Of a stretch of DNA of 49,992 nt, positions 42,125-49,992 are shown in pieces. A program made the position numbers and the translations under genes. Origin of the DNA: UBA1234 sp964400015 (lineage in GTDB: Bacteria; Bacillota; Clostridia; TANB77; UBA1234); contig CAYNRR010000010.1 in assembly GCA_964400015.1 (NCBI GenBank), positions 1 to 49,992 on the forward strand, written 5' to 3'. How positions within the stretch are numbered: the stretch's first letter is position 1; each line of letters opens with the position of its first letter. The notes under the pieces were generated by a model. That model saw only the letters and a program-made list of their open reading frames with translations, ran no database searches and was not told the DNA's origin.

Positions 42125-42625
42125 ATGGGAAAATTAAAAGATGTAAAGAAAGATGTTAATATTGACGAAGTAAAAGAAATGTCAAGAAGCTTTATCAAAG
42201 AGTTCAAAGAATTTGCTATGAAAGGAAATGTAGTAGATTTAGCAATAGGTATGATCGTTGGCTCAGCTTTCACAAGTATAATCAATTCTTTAGTTAAAGA
42301 CATTATCTCACCTCTTATAGGTATTTTAACTGGTGGCTTAGATTTTTCACAATTATATATTCCTCTTGATGGTAATACATATGAATCTTTAACAGTTGCT
42401 CAAGAAGCTGGTGCTGCCGTTTTAACTTATGGTAATTTTGTAACAGCAGTTGTAAACTTCTTGATTGTCGCATTGGTAATTTTCATTGTATTTAAGAAAA
42501 TTCTTGCACCAAGAAAAAAAGTAGAAGCTCCAGTAGCACCAACAACTAAAGAATGTTCTTTCTGTAAATCTACAATACATATAGATGCAACAAGATGTCC
42601 TCATTGCACATCTGAATTAAACTAA
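42125..42625 (+). CDS. mscL: Large-conductance mechanosensitive channel with zinc ribbon
   Basis: 166 residues. After a charged N-terminal helix come the MscL first membrane helix (KEFAMKGNVVDLAIGMIVGSAF, broken by family glycines), SLVKDIISPLIG, the periplasmic loop, and a second helix (FLIVALVIFIVFK). The C-terminus (about 143-166) adds a zinc ribbon, CSFCKS ... CPHCTSEL, a fusion common in clostridial MscL. The channel opens under membrane tension to release solutes on osmotic downshift. Ribosome site AAGGAGG; own promoter; terminator at 42636. Confidence 0.95.
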   Translation: MGKLKDVKKDVNIDEVKEMSRSFIKEFKEFAMKGNVVDLAIGMIVGSAFTSIINSLVKDIISPLIGILTGGLDFSQLYIPLDGNTYESLTVAQEAGAAVLTYGNFVTAVVNFLIVALVIFIVFKKILAPRKKVEAPVAPTTKECSFCKSTIHIDATRCPHCTSELN

Positions 42626-42635
42626 TAATAAATTT

Positions 42636-42673
42636 CACCTCGCTTGGTAATACTACCTACGAGGTGTTTTTTT
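42636..42673 (+). terminator. Terminator of mscL overlapping the splB ribosome site
   Basis: CACCTCG / CGAGGTG with inner GGTA / TACC, then seven T's. The 3' arm contains GAGGTG, the only SD candidate for splB (ATG 42674). Confidence 0.85.
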
Positions 42674-43682
42674 ATGTTCGTTCCAGAAGAAATTTTTTAT
42701 GAAAAAGCCATTAAAAGTTATGATTTAGGAATTCAATTGTTAAAAAAATTTGAAAATGTACCCAAAAAAGTAATTGATACTCATAATAATATCGAAGAAT
42801 TGCGAAACAGATCTAACAAAGATTTTCCGATTTTAAAGAAAAAACTAATTATAGGTGTACGCAAAACTCATAAATATTCTCCTAATAATAAAGTTTCCGA
42901 TTTTCTAGTACCATATACATCTTCACGGTTGTACAGCATCTTGTTTGTATTGTTATTTAGTTTGCCATTTTAACAAATGCTCTTATCTTAGACTGTTTGT
43001 TAATCGAGAGCAAATGCTATCTAAAATCATAAAAACTGCAAACTCTTCTAACGCTCCTAAAGAGTTAACATTCGAGATTGGCAGTAATAGTGACTTAATT
43101 CTTGAAAACACTATTACAGGCAACTTAGTTTGGACAATAGAAAATTTCTCAAAATCTAATAAAGGTTTTTTAACGTTTCCAACGAAATTCGATATGATAG
43201 ATCCACTTTTAAACATTAACAATGGTAGAGAAAAAATAATAATTCGAGTTAGCGTAAATCCACAGCAAATAATTACTCTTGCAGAGTTTGGAACATCTAA
43301 CTTAAACGCTAGGATACGAACAATAAATAAACTAAAAGAAGGTTCGTACAAAGTTGGAATTATAATTGCTCCTGTTATTTTTGTTGACAATTGGAAAGAA
43401 TTATACCATGGCCTTATTGAAAAATTATCTAATGAACTTTCTGCCAATGTAAAAAAGGATTTATTTTTTGAAGTTATTTTTATGACTTATAGTTACGTTC
43501 ATCAAGCAATAAATACAGCTGCTTATCCAAATGCAATCAACTTATATAATGAGGAACAAATGAAATCAAGAGGACTAGGATTATACGCATATAAAAATAG
43601 CCTTCGCGCTGAAGGCGAAGACTATTTAAAATCCGAATTATTAAAATATTTTCCTGACAATGAAATTTTATATTTTAGTTAA
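42674..43682 (+). pseudogene. splB: Spore photoproduct lyase, frameshifted
   Basis: Two overlapping frames together make one SplB of about 335 residues. The first, from ATG 42674, gives MFVPEEIFYEKAIKSYDLG through DFLVPYTSS; the second gives GCTASCLYCYLVCHFNKC, with the radical SAM CxxxCxxC cysteines, and runs through LRLFVNREQML, FLTFPTKFDMIDPLL, IIRVSVNPQQII, VGIIIAPVIFVDNW and the SplB-type end to 43682. One extra base near 42925-42926 (TCTTCACGGT instead of TCTTCAGGT) breaks the frame just before the iron-sulfur motif. SplB repairs UV-made spore photoproduct in germinating spores, so the lineage is or was spore-forming. Either a real pseudogene or a sequencing error. Confidence 0.88.
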
Positions 43683-43683
43683 A

Positions 43684-45375
43684 TTAGCCACCATAAGGGC
43701 TTTCAGGTGAACCCCATCCAGGAGGTAAATCTCTATCAGGTTCTTCTGGTTCTTCTGGCTCCGTTGGCGTAACTGGTTGCTCTGGTTCTACTGGAGTTAC
43801 TGGTGTGTTTACTTTAGTGCCAACCTTTATGATTTCATTTATTGGTGCATATCTATCTTTATTTAAAAGTGTTTCAGAAATCACATTACCACTTGCGTCT
43901 TTTAAAATTTTATATGCTTCTGCGACACAGCCATTTGATGGTTCTTGAACAACTTTTGTTGTTCCTTTCATCATAGTAGCATCATTTTGTTTTACTGTAC
44001 TATATTGTATAGTTTCTATAGTTGTAGATTTTAATTCTACAATTGGTTCATCTTTATCTTGCAATCCAAGAATACTTAATGTTGCATTTCCATTAGAAAC
44101 TTCAGCATATATTTTTATAGGATATTTTCTAGTATTTTTAAATCTAAAATCAATTGAGCCTTCTGCAATTGTTGCATCTAAACCTGGTTCAGCATATGCA
44201 ACTAGCATTCCATGATTTTTTCTTTCAAGAATTTCCATATTTGCTTTTAAAACAACATTATAAAGATTTGAAGATATTTGACAAATACCTCCACCTACAC
44301 TTGTTACAACTTTTCCACCAGCATATGAATTAGCAACAGCATATCCATTTGCTACAGTTCTTGTTCCTATTGTGTTATGGAATGAAAATTCCTCTCCCGG
44401 ATATACGATTTTGCCATTACACCTCTCTGCTGCTGTAACTAAATTCTTTACTCTGTTTGTATCTTTTACATCATATGTTGATGTGAAAGTTGAAATTGTA
44501 TTTGCAAATAATTGTTCATCTAAATCTGAAACAGTTATAGTCGGCATAACTTGTTCTAATTGAATAACTATATCGCCAGATCCATTTTGTGACTCATAAT
44601 CAACTTTTGCTTTTTCTAAGTTAAAACCTCTACCTGCCACCTCAGTAAGAACTTCAAATTTATCTCCAGATATAATTTCAGCATTTCTAGGTTCAACTGC
44701 AACATCAGCATAAACATCATTCAAGTCTACTTTTCTAGATTCAGCTTCTATTATAGGAATATCTACACTAGTAATGTCACTTGTTACAGCCGCTACGATA
44801 TATTCTTCAAGAGTATCAACATCTATTTTTGAACCATCTTGTCCCTTTGTAATAATTAGCAAATCACCAGAAACTTTATAAGAATCATCTACAACTAAAG
44901 AATCATTTAAAGCAACAATCTTTTCAATGTATTCATCATAGCTATCGCCTTGAAGTTCATATTTTAACTCCATTTCTTTGTTTTTAAAGTTACTAATTAA
45001 AATTGTATAATTATTTTTTATTAGGCTTTCATCACGACCATAATTATAAATATCTTCTAAAACTTCTTCTAAGTTTTCAGCACCAAAACCTAATTCCTTA
45101 GCAGTTACTCTATATTCTTGATTATTAAGTACCAGTGTTACTTCTTTATTTCCATAATTATTTATTTTATTTTCTATTAAAGTTTTTGCTTCATCTTTAG
45201 TTATCTCACCAACATCTACGCCAGAAACAAACACATTTTTTAATATTGCATCGTTATTTTCATTTTTTAGCGCAAAAATAGTTGATAAAAATATAATTGT
45301 GGCAATCAACGCAATTAGTAAAATTATCAACACTTTATTTCTCTTACGAGATGTATTATATAAAATTTGATTCAT
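43684..45375 (-). CDS. VanW-family surface protein with G5 domain
   Basis: 563 residues. An N-terminal membrane anchor (about 15-36) leads to an exterior chain: two peptidoglycan-binding-4-like units (about 45-250), the VanW domain (about 310-440; VYPGEEFSFHNTIGTRT, VTSVGGGICQISSNLYN, GLDATIAEGSIDFRFKN), a G5 domain (about 455-530) and a Pro/Glu tail ending LPPGWGSPESPYGG. Such proteins act in the cell wall; VanW itself has no proven reaction. Start at ATG 45375, as GGAGG lies 7 bases upstream; the in-frame TTG 45387 overlaps that site. Own promoter at 45409. Convergent with splB, only a base apart, with no terminator visible between them. Confidence 0.9.
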   Translation of the reverse strand: MNQILYNTSRKRNKVLIILLIALIATIIFLSTIFALKNENNDAILKNVFVSGVDVGEITKDEAKTLIENKINNYGNKEVTLVLNNQEYRVTAKELGFGAENLEEVLEDIYNYGRDESLIKNNYTILISNFKNKEMELKYELQGDSYDEYIEKIVALNDSLVVDDSYKVSGDLLIITKGQDGSKIDVDTLEEYIVAAVTSDITSVDIPIIEAESRKVDLNDVYADVAVEPRNAEIISGDKFEVLTEVAGRGFNLEKAKVDYESQNGSGDIVIQLEQVMPTITVSDLDEQLFANTISTFTSTYDVKDTNRVKNLVTAAERCNGKIVYPGEEFSFHNTIGTRTVANGYAVANSYAGGKVVTSVGGGICQISSNLYNVVLKANMEILERKNHGMLVAYAEPGLDATIAEGSIDFRFKNTRKYPIKIYAEVSNGNATLSILGLQDKDEPIVELKSTTIETIQYSTVKQNDATMMKGTTKVVQEPSNGCVAEAYKILKDASGNVISETLLNKDRYAPINEIIKVGTKVNTPVTPVEPEQPVTPTEPEEPEEPDRDLPPGWGSPESPYGG

Positions 45376-45408
45376 AACTACCTCCAACTTACTTAAACTA
45401 CCATGTAT

Positions 45409-45437
45409 ATTCTACCACAAGGTTACATAAAACACAA
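45409..45437 (-). promoter_or_regulatory. Promoter of the VanW gene
   Basis: Minus strand TTGTGT, 17 bases, TAGAAT, with TGG just before the -10. Confidence 0.65.
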
Positions 45438-45562
45438 GAAAAATATACATATTTTGTCATTTTTTCGTTTTGCTTTTTTTATTTCTTTCTATAATATATA
45501 AAAAGTAACACAATAGCCATATTTTTGTAAAGAATTTGTAATATTTATTTTCAGTTATTTTA

Positions 45563-45591
45563 TTGCAGTTTTAAATATTTATAGATATAAT
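45563..45591 (+). promoter_or_regulatory. Promoter of the CBM protein gene
   Basis: TTGCAG, 17 bases, TATAAT; 35 bases before the ATG at 45627. Confidence 0.75.
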
Positions 45592-45626
45592 TTTACTAAC
45601 AAAAGATAAATTAAGGAGTGAAAGTC

Positions 45627-46085
45627 ATGCCATTAGAAGAAACTGTTTATTTTGATACAACTAATTTAATCGAGGGAAGAACGGCAAAGCTTACATACAA
45701 AGGTAGTTTAGCAACTGCTGGTGCAGAAGAAATATATGTTCATTATGGATTCGGTTTACTTTGGGAAAATGTTCAAGAAACAAAACTTGTCAAAGTAGCT
45801 GATAATACATTCGAAGCCGATATATCTTTAATGGCTGGTGATAGCATAAATTTCTGCTTTAGAGATGGAAATAACAATTGGGATAATAATGAAACTCATA
45901 ACTATTCTATGCCAATCTCAAAAGAAGAAGTTACTGTAACAAAAGTTGAAACAGTTGCCATCGATGTTCCAAGACTAAAAAAATCATATATAATTGCAAA
46001 AAAAATTAGAATTGGTTTTTATAAAGTTATAACATTCCTTCCAAAATTATTTAGTGGAGATTTAAAGAAAAAAGTAAAAGAATAA
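45627..46085 (+). CDS. Single CBM25/26-like carbohydrate-binding protein
   Basis: 152 residues. Residues about 1-100 follow the starch-binding module pattern: LIEGRTAKLTYKGSLA, EEIYVHYGFGLLWENVQET, FEADISLMAGDSINFCFRDG and NNNWDNNETHNYSMPI, with the aromatic residues that stack on glucose rings. The C-terminal ~45 residues are basic and hydrophobic (RLKKSYIIAKKIRIGFYKV) and may bind a membrane. There is no signal peptide and no catalytic domain, so it is probably cytoplasmic and may bind glycogen. Start at ATG 45627 with AAGGAG 8 bases upstream. Followed by its own terminator. Confidence 0.8.
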   Translation: MPLEETVYFDTTNLIEGRTAKLTYKGSLATAGAEEIYVHYGFGLLWENVQETKLVKVADNTFEADISLMAGDSINFCFRDGNNNWDNNETHNYSMPISKEEVTVTKVETVAIDVPRLKKSYIIAKKIRIGFYKVITFLPKLFSGDLKKKVKE

Positions 46086-46101
46086 ACAATCTTATAAATT
46101 T

Positions 46102-46132
46102 AAGGACCACACTCTAGTGATGGTCCTTTTTG
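46102..46132 (+). terminator. Terminator of the CBM protein gene
   Basis: AGGACCA / TGGTCCT with inner CACT / AGTG, then TTTTTG. Confidence 0.9.
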
Positions 46133-46159
46133 ATATTTATTGTAGAAATGAGGTATTAT

Positions 46160-46879
46160 ATGAAAACCGTACTTATTACTGGTGGTGCAAGAGGAATTGG
46201 CAGAGCTATTTCTGAAAAATTTGCTCAAAACGGCTATAATGTAGTTATTAACTACTCTTCATCAGAAGAAGCTGCTTATAAAATGGCTGAAAAATATTCA
46301 AATGTCAGATGTTTTAAAGCTGACATTTCAAACAAAAAAGACGTATCTGCTTTAATTGATTTTGCAGAAAACGAATTTAAACACATCGACATTTTAGTAA
46401 ATAATGCTGGTATTTCTTCTTGTGGATTACTACAAGATTTATCAGAAGATGAACTAAATAGAATATTTGCTGTAAATGTAAATGGTACTTTTTTTACAAG
46501 TCAAGCTGTACTACCTAGCATGATTTCTAAAAAAAGTGGAAAAATCATAAACATATCTTCTGTTTGGGGAATGGTAGGAGCTTCAAACGAAGTGGCTTAT
46601 TCTGCATCTAAAGCAGCAATAATAGGCTTTACTAAAGCTCTTGCAAAAGAAGTTGGCCCAAGTAATATTCTTGTAAATTGTGTCGCACCAGGAATAATAA
46701 TGACCGATATGGTTAGCGACTATACTATCGAAGAATTTGATGATATTCGTTCAAATATACCACTCGATAAAATCGGTTCAACCGAAGATGTTGCAAGCCT
46801 TGTATATTTCTTAGCAAGTGATGAAGCTAATTATATAACAGGTCAAGTAATTTCCCCAAATGGTGGTTGGATAATATAA
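46160..46879 (+). CDS. Short-chain dehydrogenase/reductase (FabG-like)
   Basis: 239 residues, classic SDR: nucleotide site LITGGARGIGRAI (about 5-17), DILVNNAGIS (NNAG), catalytic Ser in IINISSVWG, Tyr and Lys in AYSASKAAIIGFTKA, and C-terminal GQVISPNGGW. It resembles 3-oxoacyl-ACP reductases (FabG) but is far from any fatty-acid genes, so the substrate is open. Start at ATG 46160 with TGAGG 6 bases upstream; the residues before it are not SDR-like. It may be read from the CBM promoter only by passing the terminator at 46102; no separate strong promoter was seen. Confidence 0.9.
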   Translation: MKTVLITGGARGIGRAISEKFAQNGYNVVINYSSSEEAAYKMAEKYSNVRCFKADISNKKDVSALIDFAENEFKHIDILVNNAGISSCGLLQDLSEDELNRIFAVNVNGTFFTSQAVLPSMISKKSGKIINISSVWGMVGASNEVAYSASKAAIIGFTKALAKEVGPSNILVNCVAPGIIMTDMVSDYTIEEFDDIRSNIPLDKIGSTEDVASLVYFLASDEANYITGQVISPNGGWII

Positions 46880-46884
46880 AATTT

Positions 46885-46920
46885 AACGTCGTATAACTAA
46901 ATGCTATACGACGTTTTTTT
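46885..46920. terminator. Bidirectional terminator
   Basis: AACGTCGTATA / TATACGACGTT followed by a T run, between convergent genes; it touches the stop of the 895-residue gene. Confidence 0.9.
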
Positions 46921-49606
46921 ATCTTTCTTCAAATATTTCATTAAGATTTTTTTGCAAATTTTGAAAAGCTTTTTTATATCTGTTAGAATTAAAATACTTG
47001 TTTTTAGCCTTCTCCTTTTGATACCTCATTTCATACTCATATGAAATGACCGAAGGAATTCTTAAACTGCTATTATCCTCTTCTTCATTTATTGGGTACA
47101 AAAAATCTGTATCCATAATATATACACGTGACGCTCTATCCAGTATCGGACCTTTAATATCTGTTTTATCATCGTGGTAAATCGTAACTCTTTCTGTAAG
47201 TTCAAGTTCTTTTTTTAGTCTAGCAAATAGATTATCTGGAATATTAGGTTCTTTGTCTAAAAAACCAATATTTCTTACAGCTACATCACCCCATATGATA
47301 TGTGAATTTCTTAAATCAGCGTATATCTCATACATAATCTCTTCATCAAATGGTTGATTTTCAGGAATTGTACGAACCTTAGGCTGTACTTCTAAAAATG
47401 AAGAAACATCAATTTTAGGTTCCTTGACTTCAAATCTTAAAAGTGAAGGTAGTATTCTATCATGTTTTGGAATATCTTTTGTTTCTCTTTCTACTCCCAC
47501 CTTTACGACATAATCTCCAATTAAAAACACATTTGAAAAAGATCCTGGATTTAAAACTTCAATATCACACGCTTTCAAATTTTGAGTATGCAATAATTCT
47601 TTTGAAATTTTCTTCGCGTACCCAATTCCTCTTTGTGGAATAACTTGTTCTGACAAATATTCAAATATGTATGAAATTGCAAAATCTTCTGAAATATTTC
47701 CCTGATCTAACATTATATCAAGTGCATGCTTTATTCCTTTTTTAGTCATTTGAAAAGCAATTGACTCAAAATCATTCTTTAATATTTCGCATGAACTGTC
47801 CCATTTTTCTAGTAAATCAACAGCTTCTTCTGATAATGCTAAGCTTTGAATTATTCCTTTTTCTTGTCCCTGCTTATATAAACCTTTTAGTAGTCTTTCA
47901 CCATATACCTGTTTTTCAGTAGCTGTAAATCCTGTTTTCTCAAAAGCTATATCAGCAAATTTTAAAGTTTCCCCTAATAAGCCTTGATAAACTGAGCTTT
48001 CTAATTCTTTTCTTATTAACTCAATTTTTTCATTTTCATTAAGTGGAAAAATATCTTGCAAGAGTTCCTTAACAGCACACAACTTTTTAGTAGAAAAAAC
48101 ACAGTTGTCAGCAAAAATTACTTGCTCAGAAACAAGTGCTAATTCCTGTAACTCTTGTAAAGACAAATTTAATCCACTAATATTCACATTAGTAGGCAAA
48201 ATTATAACATCCGTATTTTCAAAAACCTGTTTCCACTTCGTATATTCTGTATACGAAATCTTATCAAGCAAGAACTTAGGATATTTCATTTTTACAACTT
48301 TATTTAGCAACTCAATATTTTTAGAATCATAAAAATCAAATCCTCTGTCTGCCGTTAATACAACATCATATCTGTTTTCGAGATCATACACCCTAGCAAT
48401 TTGTTCAAGCATTTCAATGTTTACACCAGATTGTTTTACATTAAAATACTCTGAAATAACAACATCATACGGTATAAGTTTCAACAGTTCTCTTATTTTA
48501 TCCTCGTCTTTTACATAGGTACGAATAAGCATAACTTTATTTTTTGCAGGAATTCTAGAAAATTTTACGATTTCAGATACCATCTCTTCTCTGTCATCAC
48601 GTGGTACATTAGCTTCTCTTTCCTCGCTATCCGTCCTTACCCAATAATTAGTGGTATCACTATAATTAAACGCCATATATTTTAAAAGTGCTTCAGGTGG
48701 TATTCTGTCAAAAACAATCCCTTTGATTTTTTCATCTTTAATTAAAGGAAGTAATTTAAACTGTGTTTCTAAATCACAGTTTTGCAAAATTGTACTTTTT
48801 AATCCATCATCAAATTCAGAAATTCTTCTTAATTGCTCTTCTAAAGACAATGACAAAATCAACGCTGGTCTTTTTCTTTCTCTAAAATATTCTGACCTAA
48901 TTTTTTCTTCAAACAATTTTTCCTTTAAATTATCATCTTTCAACGTACAAATAACTCTAAAACGAGCTGTATCACTAAGTATTAAATCAAGTAATTCTTG
49001 TTTTTTTTCATCATCTTTTAGAGATGCTGAAATTTCTCCAATTGTATTTGAATGTATTTTTCCTGAAAAAATATATTCAAGTTTCAAATTATCACTTTCC
49101 AAAGAAGCAATCAGCTCCGATTGCTTGTGATAATCTGTAATCTTATCAAAATACTCTAATTTAGCTTCATCGCTACTTAAGGAACATATCACAATCAACC
49201 TATCCGACTCTTTTTTTAAGCCTTTTAAATATTCCTTTTTCAATTCATCATCATCAATCGAGGCTAAAATTTTAGCTTTATCCGTTTGATTAGCTATGCG
49301 TTTCAAAAATTTTATTTTTAAAGATTCATCAGGAATTAAGTTAATATCTGAAGCAAAATCATTTTCGATCAAGAACTCACATAAATCTTGATATTCATAG
49401 CTTTTCAACTCACTTTTTATTTCATCCTCAATAATTTTCCTTAAAGCATCTCTATATGAATTCAAACGATACTTTCTTCGAACCTCAAGAAGTTTAGTTG
49501 TAGATAAATGTGGAAATTTAATTATTTCATAATCATAATTCACTGAATTTAAAAGTCTAATTTTTTCTTCAATACTAGTAAGAATATATGACTTTTCTTT
49601 TCTCAT
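46919..49606 (-). CDS. Large helical-repeat protein with a C-terminal kinase-like domain
   Basis: 895 residues, no signal peptide or membrane segment. From about residue 90 to 300 there are degenerate helical repeats of about 25 residues, each with a core such as ASIDDDELKKEYLKGL, CSLSSDEAKLEYFDKI, ASLKDDEKKQELLDLI or CTLKDDNLKEKLFEE (HEAT-like). A middle region (about 330-640) has no recognised family. The C-terminal ~220 residues look like a diverged protein-kinase fold: GSFSNVFLIGDYVVKVG (glycine-rich strand and Lys, about 702), SHIIWGDVAVRNIGFL (catalytic loop with Asp and Asn, about 772) and YIMDTDFLYPI (DFG-like metal site, about 832). All three catalytic positions are filled, so it may be active. 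Cytoplasmic; targets unknown. Ribosome site AAGGAGAGA. Confidence 0.75.
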   Translation of the reverse strand: MRKEKSYILTSIEEKIRLLNSVNYDYEIIKFPHLSTTKLLEVRRKYRLNSYRDALRKIIEDEIKSELKSYEYQDLCEFLIENDFASDINLIPDESLKIKFLKRIANQTDKAKILASIDDDELKKEYLKGLKKESDRLIVICSLSSDEAKLEYFDKITDYHKQSELIASLESDNLKLEYIFSGKIHSNTIGEISASLKDDEKKQELLDLILSDTARFRVICTLKDDNLKEKLFEEKIRSEYFRERKRPALILSLSLEEQLRRISEFDDGLKSTILQNCDLETQFKLLPLIKDEKIKGIVFDRIPPEALLKYMAFNYSDTTNYWVRTDSEEREANVPRDDREEMVSEIVKFSRIPAKNKVMLIRTYVKDEDKIRELLKLIPYDVVISEYFNVKQSGVNIEMLEQIARVYDLENRYDVVLTADRGFDFYDSKNIELLNKVVKMKYPKFLLDKISYTEYTKWKQVFENTDVIILPTNVNISGLNLSLQELQELALVSEQVIFADNCVFSTKKLCAVKELLQDIFPLNENEKIELIRKELESSVYQGLLGETLKFADIAFEKTGFTATEKQVYGERLLKGLYKQGQEKGIIQSLALSEEAVDLLEKWDSSCEILKNDFESIAFQMTKKGIKHALDIMLDQGNISEDFAISYIFEYLSEQVIPQRGIGYAKKISKELLHTQNLKACDIEVLNPGSFSNVFLIGDYVVKVGVERETKDIPKHDRILPSLLRFEVKEPKIDVSSFLEVQPKVRTIPENQPFDEEIMYEIYADLRNSHIIWGDVAVRNIGFLDKEPNIPDNLFARLKKELELTERVTIYHDDKTDIKGPILDRASRVYIMDTDFLYPINEEEDNSSLRIPSVISYEYEMRYQKEKAKNKYFNSNRYKKAFQNLQKNLNEIFEER

Positions 49607-49992
49607 AACATCTCTCCTTATAGCTTAAACGCTATAACAAAAATAACCCATTTTTCTTTTCTGACGAAGACAGGTCAACACCCTTCTAAAAAGGAGAAAA
49701 TCTGGTAGCTTGCGCGTTTTGTTGACAATCAAGCTTTTTTCTAGCTCAACACTTATTTTTGAACTCATTTGTCCCCTAATAAGCTTCTCGTACATTACGC
49801 TTTCAAAACTCAAAAGCGAAGTCTGCACCTTAAAGACAAAAAATCTTTAAAATAGTACGTACGCATCCCTATTTAAATTATAAATGTTATGCCATAAATT
49901 GTAAACTCAAATTTCTTATCAAAATATTTTTTTGTGTATGTCAATCATTTTCGAAAATGTCTCAAAAAATTTTAAACATTAGTACTAGTTTT
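49607..49992 (-). other. Long leader of the 895-residue gene; no supported gene
   Basis: A promoter at 49877-49905 implies a leader of about 265 bases. It contains the small hairpin TAAAGA / TCTTTA (49831-49849). A 67-codon minus-strand frame (49625-49828) has no ribosome site and no recognisable family, so I do not call it. Right of the promoter lies the palindrome CATTTTCGAAAATG (49946-49959). Nothing else is seen. Confidence 0.5.
49877..49905 (-). promoter_or_regulatory. Promoter of the 895-residue gene
   Basis: Minus strand TTTACA, 17 bases, TATAAT. Confidence 0.65.

Noticed and set aside
46160..46879. Firm fabG assignment
   Set aside because: SDR motifs are clear, but no fatty-acid synthesis genes are near and the substrate cannot be told from sequence.
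49625..49828. 67-codon minus-strand frame upstream of the repeat-kinase gene
   Set aside because: No ribosome site, no family resemblance; lies within the likely leader.
1..49992. CRISPR array, prophage, or rRNA operon
   Set aside because: No regularly spaced repeats, no phage structural or integrase genes, and no rRNA sequence seen on either strand.

Overview
The window reads as a chromosome segment of a low-G+C, anaerobic, probably gut-associated clostridium (Bacillota). Supporting signs are AT-rich coding sequence, textbook sigma-A promoters and strong Shine-Dalgarno (SD) sites, an AdhE-type ethanol pathway next to a sensory [FeFe]-hydrogenase-like protein, a reductase-terminated NRPS of the kind found in gut clostridia, a spore photoproduct lyase and several candidate Spo0A boxes. 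No phage, plasmid or CRISPR locus is visible. Three genes (530-1159, about 30928-32327, 41404-41958) are visibly less AT-rich than their neighbours and may be acquired.

Layout. 1-529: a ~53-bp direct repeat flanking a transposase remnant. 530-1159: unknown membrane protein with an acidic tail. 1198-8763 (minus): HtrA protease, sensory hydrogenase-like protein, SpoIIE/PP2C-type phosphatase, AdhE, and a small phosphotransferase. 8910-16265 (plus): a C-A-T-R NRPS overlapping a histidine kinase, which overlaps an HD-GYP response regulator. 16316-22178 (minus): LeuS, an LCP envelope protein, a CvpA-like protein and a DUF5711-like protein. 22376-23940: YhbY, an SLH protein, tRNA-Cys and tRNA-Gly. 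24066-26382 (plus): DUF1538 membrane protein, PII-like protein and a 47-residue membrane protein. 26447-28225 (minus): PilT, YidD and a PH-domain protein. 28373-30174 (plus): DUF362-ferredoxin and an SPFH-like protein.

30213-32327 holds a secreted stalk protein and a divergent ClpX-like ATPase whose zinc-finger N-terminus is only readable through a frameshift at an A7 run. Then come a glycosyltransferase, a heterodimeric ABC exporter, a hypothetical protein, a TIGR01212-like radical SAM protein and cysS with an attenuator-like leader. 40791-41313 (minus) is a non-coding transcription unit with its own promoter and terminator, containing a 264-nt tRNA-like fold with a very long rod. After it come a lipoprotein, MscL, a frameshifted splB, a VanW/G5 protein, a carbohydrate-binding-module protein, an SDR reductase and an 895-residue helical-repeat/kinase-like protein.

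The most unusual items are the tRNA-like RNA at 40791-41313, the NRPS/two-component operon, the ClpX-like gene with its possible -1 frameshift, and the large repeat-kinase protein. All calls come from reading the sequence by eye; no database search or folding program was run.
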